In this document: positions 8,445-16,890 of the stretch, one piece after another | How the letters are laid out: each line of letters starts with the position of its first letter | Numbering within the stretch: the first letter of the stretch is position 1 | Notes under the pieces: model-generated | Database searches by the model: none | What the model was told of the DNA's origin: nothing | Seen by the model: only the letters and a program-made list of their open reading frames with translations | From: Arthrobacter sp. SLBN-122 | GTDB taxonomy: Bacteria; Actinomycetota; Actinomycetes; Actinomycetales; Micrococcaceae | Direction: 5' to 3' | Assembly (NCBI RefSeq): GCF_006715165.1 | Contig: NZ_VFMS01000001.1 | Span: forward strand, 1,550,001-1,614,000 | Length of the DNA stretch: 64,000 nt | Program-made: the position numbers and the translations under genes

Positions 8445-9541
8445 CGGGCCGAGCGGTGCAGGACCTGCACGGCGTGACCCCCGGGGCGGAGTACATCCTT
8501 CCCCTGCGCTGGAGTGAAGACTCCGGCCTGGCTGATCTGTCGGACTACCTCCGGCGCCTCGTGGCCTGGATCCCGGTCACCGTGGTGGACGGCTCCGCCC
8601 CCCACCTCTTCGAACGCCACCGCGCCGCGTTTCCCGCCGCCGTGCGCCACCTCTGCCCGGACTCCGATGGTTCCCCGGGCCAGAACGCTTTCCCGGACCG
8701 CCCCGTCGTCGGGCGCGACGCCCACAACGGAAAGGTGGCGGGCGTGATGACGGGCATCCGCGCCTCCAGCGCGGAGTTCCTTGTCATTGCCGATGACGAC
8801 GTCCGCTACACGCGCGAGGCCCTCGCCGCCGTCGTCCATCACCTTGCATCCGCGGACCTGGTGCGGCCGCAGAACTACTTCGACCCCCGCCCGTGGCACG
8901 CCTTGTGGGACACGGCCAGGACGCTGCTCAACCGCGCATGGTCCGCCGACTATCCCGGAACGCTGGGAGTCCGCCGCAGCGCACTCCTGGCCACCGGCGG
9001 CTATGACGGTGTCCTGTTCGAGAACCTGGAGCTCATCCGGACCGTCAAGGCCGCCGGCGGTAGGGAACGGATCCTGCCCGGCCTGTTCGTGGCCCGGCGG
9101 CCGCCAACTGCCCGGCACTTCCTGCGCCAACGCATACGGCAGGCGTACGACGATTTTGCCCAGCCGCGGCGGCTTGCCGCCGAGCTTGCCCTGCTCCCGG
9201 CAGTCATCGGGGCAGCACTTTTTCCTGCCCGAGCAAGGCGGAACGCCCTCCTGGGGCTGGCCGGCGCGGCCGTCACCTGCGCGGAAATTGGTCGACGGCG
9301 GCACCACGGGACCGCCGTCTTTCCCGCCTCGGCAGCGTGGTTTGCGCCGCTTTGGGCACTGGAGCGGGCCGTGTGCGTCTGGCTGGCGGCCGCCTTCAGG
9401 CTGGCTGGCGGGGTCCCCTACGCAGGCAGCAGGATCAGGACGGCGGCGCACTCGGAGGCGGAACTCCGGCGGCGCCATGCTGGAAAGCTCCGCCGGGTGA
9501 CCGGCAACCAGGAAGCAACGACGAAAGCGGTGCAGGGATGA
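8441..9541 (+). CDS. family 2-like glycosyltransferase
   Basis: The protein has 366 aa, starting at GTG 8441, which overlaps the previous stop as GTGA. The nucleotide-sugar-binding DXD motif is seen as VIADDDVRYTREALAAVV (about residues 115-132), preceded by a Rossmann-like part (IPVTVVDGS). The C-terminal third has hydrophobic segments (LLPAVIGAALFPARA and APLWALERAVCVWLAAAF), suggesting membrane association. It would transfer a sugar to an unknown acceptor. It sits between an HDO diiron enzyme and a CDGSH protein, an uncommon setting for a glycosyltransferase. Confidence 0.8.
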   Translation: MTGRAVQDLHGVTPGAEYILPLRWSEDSGLADLSDYLRRLVAWIPVTVVDGSAPHLFERHRAAFPAAVRHLCPDSDGSPGQNAFPDRPVVGRDAHNGKVAGVMTGIRASSAEFLVIADDDVRYTREALAAVVHHLASADLVRPQNYFDPRPWHALWDTARTLLNRAWSADYPGTLGVRRSALLATGGYDGVLFENLELIRTVKAAGGRERILPGLFVARRPPTARHFLRQRIRQAYDDFAQPRRLAAELALLPAVIGAALFPARARRNALLGLAGAAVTCAEIGRRRHHGTAVFPASAAWFAPLWALERAVCVWLAAAFRLAGGVPYAGSRIRTAAHSEAELRRRHAGKLRRVTGNQEATTKAVQG

Positions 9542-9783
9542 ACCCCGGACAGCATGGAACAGAAGCCCACATGGATCAGGAAGCAGCCAGCTCCATCGTG
9601 GTGTGCCCGGACGGGCCCCTGATTATCAGGGGCGAGTTTGAGATCGTCACCCCGTCCGGGGACGCCGTGCCCCGCGACCGCAAGACCGTTGCCTTGTGCC
9701 GCTGCGGGGCCTCGGCCATCAAGCCGTACTGCGACGGCACGCACAAGATGATCAAGTTCCGAACCGAGCCGCCCGCCGGTTAG
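9538..9783 (+). CDS. CDGSH-type iron-sulfur protein
   Basis: An 81-aa protein with the exact CDGSH signature CRCGASAIKPYCDGTH, which holds a 2Fe-2S cluster with three Cys and one His. A short beta-rich region precedes it (GPLIIRGEFEIVTPSG). Such proteins serve in electron or cluster transfer. The ATG overlaps the TGA of the glycosyltransferase gene as ATGA. With the diiron enzyme upstream, an electron-donor or cluster-supply role is a reasonable inference. ATG 9571 (MDQEAA) is an alternative start. Confidence 0.9.
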   Translation: MNPGQHGTEAHMDQEAASSIVVCPDGPLIIRGEFEIVTPSGDAVPRDRKTVALCRCGASAIKPYCDGTHKMIKFRTEPPAG

Positions 9784-9901
9784 TCCAACAGGCTGTTAGT
9801 CCAATAAGCCGCCTGCAGCACGCCACGCCCTTGCCCGGACCGGCACGGGGGTACGGCTAGGCTGGAGGCAGTCCGTTTTCCGCCCGCAAGGAGTAATAGG
9901 A

Positions 9902-10165
9902 ATGAACCTTTTCATCAAGCTGCTCGGGACCGGGGTGAGCCTGGGTGCAGGCCTGGTCGGTACCAAGCTCGTCAACACCATCTGGGAAAAGACCACCGGG
10001 CAGAAGGCCCCCACCGGCAAGAACGAGGACGTCCCCACCAGCCTGCGTTCGGCGTTGACCTTCGCGCTGATCTCGGCGTCGGTGAGCGCCATCATCCAGG
10101 TCCTGGCCAACCGCGGCACCCAGCGCGCCATCACCAGGTTCGCCAAGACTCAGGACATCGTCTAG
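9902..10165 (+). CDS. DUF4235 membrane protein
   Basis: An 87-aa protein typical of actinobacterial DUF4235: an N-terminal glycine-rich hydrophobic helix (LLGTGVSLGAGLVGTKLVNTIW), a charged centre (EKTTGQKAP), and a second helix (ALTFALISASVSAIIQVLA) ending in a basic tail. The function is unknown; it is probably a small integral membrane protein. ATG 9902 is preceded by AAGGAG. A TAGGCT -10 box lies at 9858-9863. It converges on the Mrp operon, whose last stop is 10 bp away. Confidence 0.85.
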   Translation: MNLFIKLLGTGVSLGAGLVGTKLVNTIWEKTTGQKAPTGKNEDVPTSLRSALTFALISASVSAIIQVLANRGTQRAITRFAKTQDIV

Positions 10166-10174
10166 CGTCAAGCG

Positions 10175-10579
10175 CTACCGGCCGCCGTCGGGGCTGTCCG
10201 TCCGGGCAGCCTCGGCGGCGGCTTTTTGCACTACGGCCTCCAGCTCGTCGGCCGTGAGCAGTTCCCGGTGCAGGTGCTTGGTGCGGTACCCGGCGCGGCC
10301 CACCATGTGCGCGGACACTGGAACGGTGAGCAGCTGGAAGATCCAGGCCACCGCCAGGACCGGCCACACCCACCACGTCCGCATCTGCAGCCCAATGGCC
10401 GCCAGCAGCAGGAACAGGCCCAGGACCTGCGGTTTGGTGGCCGCGTGCATGCGGCTCAGCAGGTCCGGGAAGCGGAGCAGGCCAATTGCCGCACCCAGGG
10501 ACAGGAGTGCCCCCGCCACCATGAAGACGGCGGACACGGCGTCGATCCAGCCGTCGGGACCGGAGAGGTCAGGATTCAT
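10175..10579 (-). CDS. mnhG: Mrp Na+/H+ antiporter subunit G
   Basis: A 134-aa MnhG/MrpG family protein with three membrane helices and the typical FPDLLSRMHAATKPQVLGL motif. The tail is charged. It is the terminal gene of the mrpACDEFG operon and overlaps mnhF by 11 bp. It forms part of the multisubunit antiporter that exports Na+ in exchange for protons. Confidence 0.93.
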   Translation of the reverse strand: MNPDLSGPDGWIDAVSAVFMVAGALLSLGAAIGLLRFPDLLSRMHAATKPQVLGLFLLLAAIGLQMRTWWVWPVLAVAWIFQLLTVPVSAHMVGRAGYRTKHLHRELLTADELEAVVQKAAAEAARTDSPDGGR

Positions 10580-10847
10580 CAGGCTTCACCCTTCGGTCCG
10601 CCACGAAACGGGCCACGGTCACGGATCCGATGAAACCGATGATGGAAATGGCCACGACCAGCATGAGGTTGTTCAGGTGCCGGTTCACGGCCATGTCGAT
10701 GCACAGGGCCCCGGCCAGGATGGCCAGCAGCACATCGGCCGCCAGCACCCGGTCCAGCAGCGACGGGCCACGGGAGATCCGCAGGATGGCGCCGGCCGCG
10801 GCAAGCGAGAAGATGACGGCTGTAACAGCCAGGACAACGTGCATCAT
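10569..10847 (-). CDS. mnhF: Mrp Na+/H+ antiporter subunit F
   Basis: A 92-aa, three-helix MnhF/MrpF protein with the family motif RGPSLLDRVLAADVL near helix 1-2. It overlaps mnhE by 4 bp and mnhG by 11 bp, so all are translated as a unit. It is an integral part of the antiporter membrane complex. Confidence 0.92.
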   Translation of the reverse strand: MMHVVLAVTAVIFSLAAAGAILRISRGPSLLDRVLAADVLLAILAGALCIDMAVNRHLNNLMLVVAISIIGFIGSVTVARFVADRRVKPDES

Positions 10848-11389
10848 GCGGCGGCCTCCATTCGGACGGCTTCGAGTTCCTCAGGGCTGCCCATGATGCG
10901 GATCAGGCCGGCTTCGATGGACCGCACTTCGTTCCGCAGGCCCTCCACGTCCTGCTTGGAGGTGATGTTGAGCGCGTGCAGGTACAGGGTGGATGTGGAG
11001 CGGTCCACCTCCACCACCAGGGATCCCGGGATCAGGGAGATCACGTGGCCGGTGGCGGTGACGATCAGGTCCTGGTGGCTGCGCAGCTTCACCGCGACGA
11101 CGGCGTTGGTCACCTTGGGGCCGCGGACCGTGGCCAGGTACAGGACCTGGGCGCTGGCCACCACCACTTTGCCCACGAACGCCAGCGCAAAGGGCACGGC
11201 GTGGAGGATGTTGAAGCGGCCGCTGAGCTCCACCGGCGGAAGGTAGAAGAGCCGGGCGACGCCCACCGCCAGCAGGGCCCCGAACAGGAGGTTCCCGGGG
11301 CTGAAATCCTGCCAGAGGGCGCCCCAGACAATCACCAGCCACACCAGGAGGGGCAACTCCTGGCGCAGGGAAATGCGTTTGCGGCTCAT
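10844..11389 (-). CDS. mnhE: Mrp Na+/H+ antiporter subunit E
   Basis: A 181-aa MnhE/MrpE family protein with N-terminal membrane helices (LLVWLVIVWGALW) and the family segment VISLIPGSLVVEVD near HALN. The C-terminal part is a soluble domain ending in an acidic helix. The ATG overlaps the mnhD stop by 4 bp. It belongs to the Mrp complex. Confidence 0.92.
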   Translation of the reverse strand: MSRKRISLRQELPLLVWLVIVWGALWQDFSPGNLLFGALLAVGVARLFYLPPVELSGRFNILHAVPFALAFVGKVVVASAQVLYLATVRGPKVTNAVVAVKLRSHQDLIVTATGHVISLIPGSLVVEVDRSTSTLYLHALNITSKQDVEGLRNEVRSIEAGLIRIMGSPEELEAVRMEAAA

Positions 11390-12993
11390 CGCACTCCTCC
11401 CACCGCAGTTGTGGCCGGGATGGGGACATCACTGCCCAGGACCGCCTGGATGTACGGGGACCGGTCCAGCATGTCCCGCGCGGCCCGGTCCGAAAGCCCG
11501 AACAGCGGACCCGCAAAGACGGTCAGGGCAACGCCGAGCACCACCAGGCCCAAGGTAGAGCCCACCATGGTGCGCGGCAGGAGCGTCACGGTGCTGCTGA
11601 GCTTGGCACCCGGTCCGGCCACCCTGGCCGCCGGGTGGGCAAGCAGCACCGGATCAGGATGTTCGGCGTCCGTGGGGCGGCGCCAGAATGCGCGGTTCCA
11701 TACCCTGGCGATGGCCAGCAGCGTCAGGAGGCTGGTCACCACCCCGCCGATCACCAGCGCATACGCCAGCGGCGTTCCCAGTTCAACGCCGGCCTGCAGC
11801 AGCCCCACCTTGCCGAGGAAGCCGGAAAACGGTGGGATGCCGGCCAGGTTCATGCCGGGGATGAAGAAGAGCAGCGCCAGCAGGGGCGACAGTTTGGCCA
11901 GGCCGCCCAGCCGGTCCACGGACGAGCTGCCGCCGCGCCGCTCGATCAGGCCCGTGACCAGGAAGAGGCTGGTCTGGATGGTGATGTGGTGGGCCACGTA
12001 GAACACGGCAGCGGCCAGCCCGGCGACGGAGGACATGGCCAGCCCGAACACCATGTAGCCGATGTGGCTGACCAGGGTGAACGACAGGAGCCGCTTGATG
12101 TCGCTTTGGGCCAGGGCGCCCAGGATGCCCACCACCATGGTCAGCAGCGCAGCCACCATCAAAGGGGTGTTCAGGGTGTCCCCCGGGAACAGCAGGGTTT
12201 CGGTCCGGACCATGGCGTACACGCCCACCTTGGTGAGCAGCCCCGCGAACACGGCGGTGACGGGTGCCGGCGCGGTGGGGTAGGAGTCAGGGAGCCAGAA
12301 GGACAGCGGGAAGACGGCAGCCTTGATGCCGAACGCCACGAGCAGCATGACGTGAAGCAGGGTCTTGGTGCCCTGGTCCAGTTCGCCCAGCTTGATGGCC
12401 AGGTCCGCCATGTTGACCGTTCCGGTGGCTCCGTAGACCATGGCGATGGAGATCAAGAACAGCACCGAGGACACCACGGACACCACCACGTAGGTGACGC
12501 CCGCCCGGATGCGCGGGCCGGTGCCGCCCAGGGTCATCAGAACGTAGCTGGCGGTCAGCAGGATCTCGAAGCCGACGTAAAGGTTGAACAGGTCCCCGGA
12601 CAGGAACGCATTGGACACCCCCGCCACCAGGATCAGATAGGTGGGGTGGAAGATCGAGACCGGGGCGTCGTGGTCGCCGTCGGCCATGCCCTGCCCCGTG
12701 GCGTACACCAGCACGGCCAGGCTGATCGCGGAGGACACCACCAGCATCAGGGATGAGAACTGGTCCACCACCATGACGATCCCCCACGGCGGCAGCCAGC
12801 CGCCGATGGTCACCGCTGCGGTCCCGCCGTTCCACGCCGACGCCAGCAGGAGGCATTCCAGCGTAAGGGTCAGCGAGAGCAGGGCGATGCTGACCGTGCG
12901 CTGGGCCCGGGTGTGCCGGATCAGCAGGAAGGTCAGGGCGGCGCCCAGGATGGGAAGTACGACGGCGAGCGGGGCAAAGCTTGCGATGTTCAC
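11386..12993 (-). CDS. mnhD: Mrp Na+/H+ antiporter subunit D
   Basis: A 535-aa, 14-helix protein of the NuoN/NuoM/MrpD family. It shows typical segments for a proton-translocating subunit: FALYVG-like LFNLYVGFEILL, GIKAAVFPLSFWLPDSYP with the conserved Lys, and KRLLSFTLVSHIGYM. A polar C-terminal extension follows the last helices. It overlaps both neighbours by 4 bp. It is a proton-pathway subunit of the antiporter. Confidence 0.93.
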   Translation of the reverse strand: MNIASFAPLAVVLPILGAALTFLLIRHTRAQRTVSIALLSLTLTLECLLLASAWNGGTAAVTIGGWLPPWGIVMVVDQFSSLMLVVSSAISLAVLVYATGQGMADGDHDAPVSIFHPTYLILVAGVSNAFLSGDLFNLYVGFEILLTASYVLMTLGGTGPRIRAGVTYVVVSVVSSVLFLISIAMVYGATGTVNMADLAIKLGELDQGTKTLLHVMLLVAFGIKAAVFPLSFWLPDSYPTAPAPVTAVFAGLLTKVGVYAMVRTETLLFPGDTLNTPLMVAALLTMVVGILGALAQSDIKRLLSFTLVSHIGYMVFGLAMSSVAGLAAAVFYVAHHITIQTSLFLVTGLIERRGGSSSVDRLGGLAKLSPLLALLFFIPGMNLAGIPPFSGFLGKVGLLQAGVELGTPLAYALVIGGVVTSLLTLLAIARVWNRAFWRRPTDAEHPDPVLLAHPAARVAGPGAKLSSTVTLLPRTMVGSTLGLVVLGVALTVFAGPLFGLSDRAARDMLDRSPYIQAVLGSDVPIPATTAVGGVR

Positions 12994-13586
12994 TTTCCGC
13001 CTCCTTCCGTGCTGGCGTCGATGTTGAGTGAGCCGGGCTTTTCCTCCGCGGCGGCATGCATCTCCAGGCCGCCGGCCACGACGGTGGCCACCGGCTGGCC
13101 CGTTTCCGGGCCCCCATTCCCGCCGGACGTTGCGTGGTTTGAGACGTCCCGGCCGTCCGATCCCAGCATGGTGAGCGGGAACTCGGAGGTTTCTGCCGGC
13201 ACTTCCGCGTCATCCTCGGCGTCGAAGCTGGGGGTTGCCGCCACGCGGCGGTCTTCCAGGTCGTCCTGGATGTCGTCCTGCCGCGCCAGCACCCAGGTGC
13301 GGTAGATGATGCCGAGCATGAACGCCGTGACAGCGAAGGAGATGACGATCGAGGTCAGGATCAGGGCCTGCGGCAGCGGATCGTTGTAGTCCTGTGCGGG
13401 CGTGTCCTTGGCGAACAACGGCGCCAGGCCCGCGTATCCCCCGGTGGCCAGGATCAGGAGGTTGGTGGCGTTGGCCAGGAGCATCAGCCCCAGCAGCACC
13501 CGGGTGAGGCTGCGTTCCAGGATCAGGTAGATGCCGCAGGCATACAGGGCGCCCATGACGATCAGCAGGGTCAGGTTGACGCTCAT
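12990..13586 (-). CDS. mnhC: Mrp Na+/H+ antiporter subunit C with acidic C-terminal extension
   Basis: The first about 115 residues are a standard NuoK-like MnhC: three helices, with LGLMLLANATNLLILATGG and ALILTSIVISFAVTAF. About 80 further residues are hydrophilic and rich in Asp, Glu and Gly (QDDIQDDLEDRR; EDDAEVPAETSE), so the protein is almost twice the usual 110-120 aa. The extension is presumably cytoplasmic. It overlaps mnhA and mnhD by 4 bp each. Confidence 0.92.
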   Translation of the reverse strand: MSVNLTLLIVMGALYACGIYLILERSLTRVLLGLMLLANATNLLILATGGYAGLAPLFAKDTPAQDYNDPLPQALILTSIVISFAVTAFMLGIIYRTWVLARQDDIQDDLEDRRVAATPSFDAEDDAEVPAETSEFPLTMLGSDGRDVSNHATSGGNGGPETGQPVATVVAGGLEMHAAAEEKPGSLNIDASTEGGGK

Positions 13587-16500
13587 GCGTGGCCCTTTGC
13601 GGTGGTCTCGGCGGGCACGGTGTGGGCCGGCATGGTCTGGGCCGGGACGGTGTCGGGCTCCAGCGGCGGTTCAGGATCGCGTTCAGCTTCCAGTTCCGGC
13701 TGCACCGGACGGTCCTCCTCCGGCTCGTCCTGGTGCGCGGGCGCGGCGGACCGCTCCTCCATGTGCTCGTCGATCTCGGCGCCGAGGCTGCGGAGCACGT
13801 CAAGCACCAGCCCCACCACCACGATGTACACGCCGATGTCGAAGATGGTGGAGGTGACGAATTTGATGTCGCCGAAGACGGGCAGCCAGACCTGGATGAT
13901 GGCGGACTGGAACACCTGGCCGCCCAGCAGCAGGGGCACCACCCCGGACACGGCAGCCAGGGCCAGGCCCGTGCCCAGCAGCGCACCGGCGCTCAGCGGC
14001 GCAGCTTCCCGCAGTTCGAACCGTCCGCCGGCCAGGTAGCGGATGGTCAGCGCCAGCCCGGCGGTGAGGCCGCCGGCGAAACCGCCGCCCGGCAGGTTGT
14101 GCCCGGCCAGCAGCAGGTAGAGCGAGAAGATGATCATCGAGTGGAAGATCAGGCGGGTGACCACTTCGAAGATGATGGAGCGCCGTTCGGGAGCCAGGGT
14201 CCGGCCGGCCACGATCCAGGGATCGCGGGCGGCGGCTGCGAACTTCCGGCTGATGGCCAGGGCCGCGCCGTCGCGGGAGCCGGGGTCCACGCCGTGATGC
14301 CGCCCCACCGTGCCTTCGGCAACGGAGGCGGAGGTCTGGAGGCGGTCGCCGCGGCCGCGGATGAAGATCAGGCTGGCCACGCCGGTGGCGGCGAGCGCCA
14401 GGACGCTGATCTCGCCGAACGTGTCCCAGGCGCGGATGTCCACCAGGGTCACGTTGACCACGTTGAGGCCGCCGCCGCCCTCGTAGGCAAGCTGCGGGAA
14501 CTGCAGTGACACCGGAATGGCGGTCCGGGCGCCCATCGCAAAGATCGCCGCGAAGACCATGGTCACGCCGAATCCCAGGCCGATGATGACGCGCACCACC
14601 CGGTATTTGCCGCCCGTGCGGTCCCGCAGTTCGGGCGGCAGGCTGCGCATGGCCAGGACGAACGCCACCAGGATGATGGTTTCCACCAGCATCTGGGTCA
14701 GGGCCAGGTCCGGTGCGCGCTGCAGGGCGAACACCAGCGCGATGCCGTAGCCGGTCACGGACACCATCAGCACGGCAAGGAACCGTTTGTTCGCCTTGAC
14801 GGCGGCCAGGGCGCCGATCACGATGCCCACGCCCGCCACGAGCTGAAGCGGGGAGTTCGGGTCCACCAGGTAGACGTCCTGCGGCAGGGCATTTCCGCCC
14901 AGGAGGATGGCCGTCAGCGGCAGGACGAACGCCACGCTGAGGATCACCGCAAGGTAGAAATACAGTGAACCGCGCTGGGTCCGGCCTGTAATCCACACCG
15001 CAACGTCGTCCAGGGCGCCGATGGTCAGCTGGTAGCCGCGGTCGCCGTCCACCCAGGCCGGAACCAGGGACTGGACACGGGCCACCGCGTTGCGGCCAAA
15101 GTACATCGCCGCGCCCAGCACGAAGGTGACCGCCGTCAGCCCAAGGGCCGGGGTCAGCCCGTGCCACAACGCAAGGTGACCCGCCTGCTCAGCCGGAGTG
15201 CCGGCGTCGGGCGCTGTGGAAGCGAACAGTGCCGCGTACGGCTGGATCCACGCGTCCACCGGCACCGGCCAGAGCCCATAGGCGATGGTCAGGACGCTGA
15301 GGACCGCAGGCGCGGCGAGGAAGGAGGGCGTAATCGCTTTGAAAGGGGTGGGGTCGACGCCGGGCTTGGCGGCGAACGCCCCCCACATAAAGCGGGCGCT
15401 GTAGGCGAAGGTCAGGATGGATCCCACCACCAGCCCGGCCAGGACCACCATGCCCCAGAGTCCGGAGTGCGGGTCCGCAGCATGGTGGACGAACGCTTCC
15501 AGCACGGATTCCTTGGCGACGAAGCCGCCCAGCAGCGGAACGCCCGCCATGGAGGCGGCGCCGATACCGGCCACGATGCCCAGCGCACGGGAGGAACGGA
15601 AGACGCCGGACAGTTTGCGCACGTCGCGGGTCCCGGACTGGTGGTCGATGATGCCCACCACCAGGAAGAGGGTGGCTTTGAACAGGCCGTGGGCCAGCAG
15701 CATGGCCAGGCCCGCCAGCGCGGCGTCGGGCGTGCCCAAGCCCACCACCATGGTGAGGAAGCCGAGCTGGCTGACGGTGCCGTACGCCAGGATCAGCTTG
15801 ATGTCGGTCTGCCGCAGTGCCCGGTACCCGCCCACCAGCATGGTGGCCAGGCCCAGCCCCAGGACCACAGGCTGCCAGTACGCTGTCTCCGAGAACCCAG
15901 GGGCGAGCCGCGCCACCAGGTAAATGCCTGCCTTCACCATCGCCGCGGCATGCAGGTAGGCGCTGACAGGAGTGGGCGCAGCCATGGCGCCGGGGAGCCA
16001 GAAGTGGAACGGCACCAGCGCGGACTTGGTGATTGCACCCACCAGGATCAGGACGACGGCGGCGCCCACCATGCTGCCGGACGTCCCGGAAACGAGCGCG
16101 GGGGCCTGTTCCAGGATGCCGGAGATACGGTACGTGCCGGCGGTGTAGCCCAGCATGATCAGGCCCACCAGCATGGCCAGGCCGCCGGCGGTGGTGACCA
16201 TCAGTGCCTGGAGGGCGGAACGGCGGGCGGCCAGCCGGGTCCGGGCAAAGCCAATCAGCAGGTAGGAAAGGATGGTGGTCAGTTCCCAGAAGATGAACAG
16301 CAGCAGCAGGTCATCCGCCACCACGAGCCCGAACATGGCCCCGGCGAACGCCAGCAGCTGGGCGCCAAACCCGCCCAGGTCCTGGTCTTCCCTTTTGAAG
16401 TACCGGGCGCAGTAGACCAGCACCAGGGCGCCGACGCCAAGCACCAGCAGGGACATGACCCACGCCAGCGCGTCCATGCGGAAGGCGAATTCCAGGTGGA

Positions 16501-16693
16501 GGCTGGGGATCCAGTCGAAGGCTTCGGTGACGGCCCCGGACCCTGAGTAGATGGGGTTGTGCTGGAACATCAGCCAGCCGAAGGAAACCCCCGGAACAGC
16601 GGCCAGCGCGTAGAAGGCGTTGCGGCCCCACAGCCTGAAGAGGAAGGGCGCGAGGACAGCCACCGAAAAGTGCACGGCAAGGACTGTGATCAC
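13583..16693 (-). CDS. mnhA: Mrp Na+/H+ antiporter subunit A fused to subunit B
   Basis: A protein of about 1036 aa: the NuoL-like MrpA core (GAMAAPTPVSAYLHAAAMVKA and YGTVSQLGFLTMVVG), a DUF4040/MrpA C-terminal region (ALQRAPDLALTQMLVETI), then a full MrpB domain (HNLPGGGFAGGLTAGLAL), then an acidic Pro/Glu-rich tail with repeats like TVPAQTMPAHTVPAETT. Because subunit B is fused, the operon needs only six genes. GTG 16693 is chosen because minus-strand GGAGAATACA precedes it; the longer TTG start at 16747 has no ribosome site. It is the first gene of the operon. Confidence 0.93.
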   Translation of the reverse strand: MITVLAVHFSVAVLAPFLFRLWGRNAFYALAAVPGVSFGWLMFQHNPIYSGSGAVTEAFDWIPSLHLEFAFRMDALAWVMSLLVLGVGALVLVYCARYFKREDQDLGGFGAQLLAFAGAMFGLVVADDLLLLFIFWELTTILSYLLIGFARTRLAARRSALQALMVTTAGGLAMLVGLIMLGYTAGTYRISGILEQAPALVSGTSGSMVGAAVVLILVGAITKSALVPFHFWLPGAMAAPTPVSAYLHAAAMVKAGIYLVARLAPGFSETAYWQPVVLGLGLATMLVGGYRALRQTDIKLILAYGTVSQLGFLTMVVGLGTPDAALAGLAMLLAHGLFKATLFLVVGIIDHQSGTRDVRKLSGVFRSSRALGIVAGIGAASMAGVPLLGGFVAKESVLEAFVHHAADPHSGLWGMVVLAGLVVGSILTFAYSARFMWGAFAAKPGVDPTPFKAITPSFLAAPAVLSVLTIAYGLWPVPVDAWIQPYAALFASTAPDAGTPAEQAGHLALWHGLTPALGLTAVTFVLGAAMYFGRNAVARVQSLVPAWVDGDRGYQLTIGALDDVAVWITGRTQRGSLYFYLAVILSVAFVLPLTAILLGGNALPQDVYLVDPNSPLQLVAGVGIVIGALAAVKANKRFLAVLMVSVTGYGIALVFALQRAPDLALTQMLVETIILVAFVLAMRSLPPELRDRTGGKYRVVRVIIGLGFGVTMVFAAIFAMGARTAIPVSLQFPQLAYEGGGGLNVVNVTLVDIRAWDTFGEISVLALAATGVASLIFIRGRGDRLQTSASVAEGTVGRHHGVDPGSRDGAALAISRKFAAAARDPWIVAGRTLAPERRSIIFEVVTRLIFHSMIIFSLYLLLAGHNLPGGGFAGGLTAGLALTIRYLAGGRFELREAAPLSAGALLGTGLALAAVSGVVPLLLGGQVFQSAIIQVWLPVFGDIKFVTSTIFDIGVYIVVVGLVLDVLRSLGAEIDEHMEERSAAPAHQDEPEEDRPVQPELEAERDPEPPLEPDTVPAQTMPAHTVPAETTAKGHA

Positions 16694-16874
16694 TGTATTC
16701 TCCGCAACGTCAGGAATTCGATTGTCAAAAGTTGGAGCAGGCGGCAAAAAGTAAGGTCCGGGAGGGTTCAGTTTACCAAGGGCCGTCAGGTATCCTGCCT
16801 CTTCCGTGGCTCAAGGGCAGGCGGAATCCCCGCCACCAAGGGCCCGTCGTCCCAAGGGTGTTCGCCACAGGCGG

Positions 16875-16890
16875 ATACGATGCATCGTAT
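16875..16890 (+). promoter_or_regulatory. perfect 16-bp palindrome over the start of the MFS gene
   Basis: ATACGATGCATCGTAT is an exact palindrome covering a possible -10 box (TACGAT, 16876-16881) and both candidate ATGs (16880, 16889). A dimeric repressor bound here would block both transcription and start-codon access. No regulator gene is adjacent. Confidence 0.55.
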
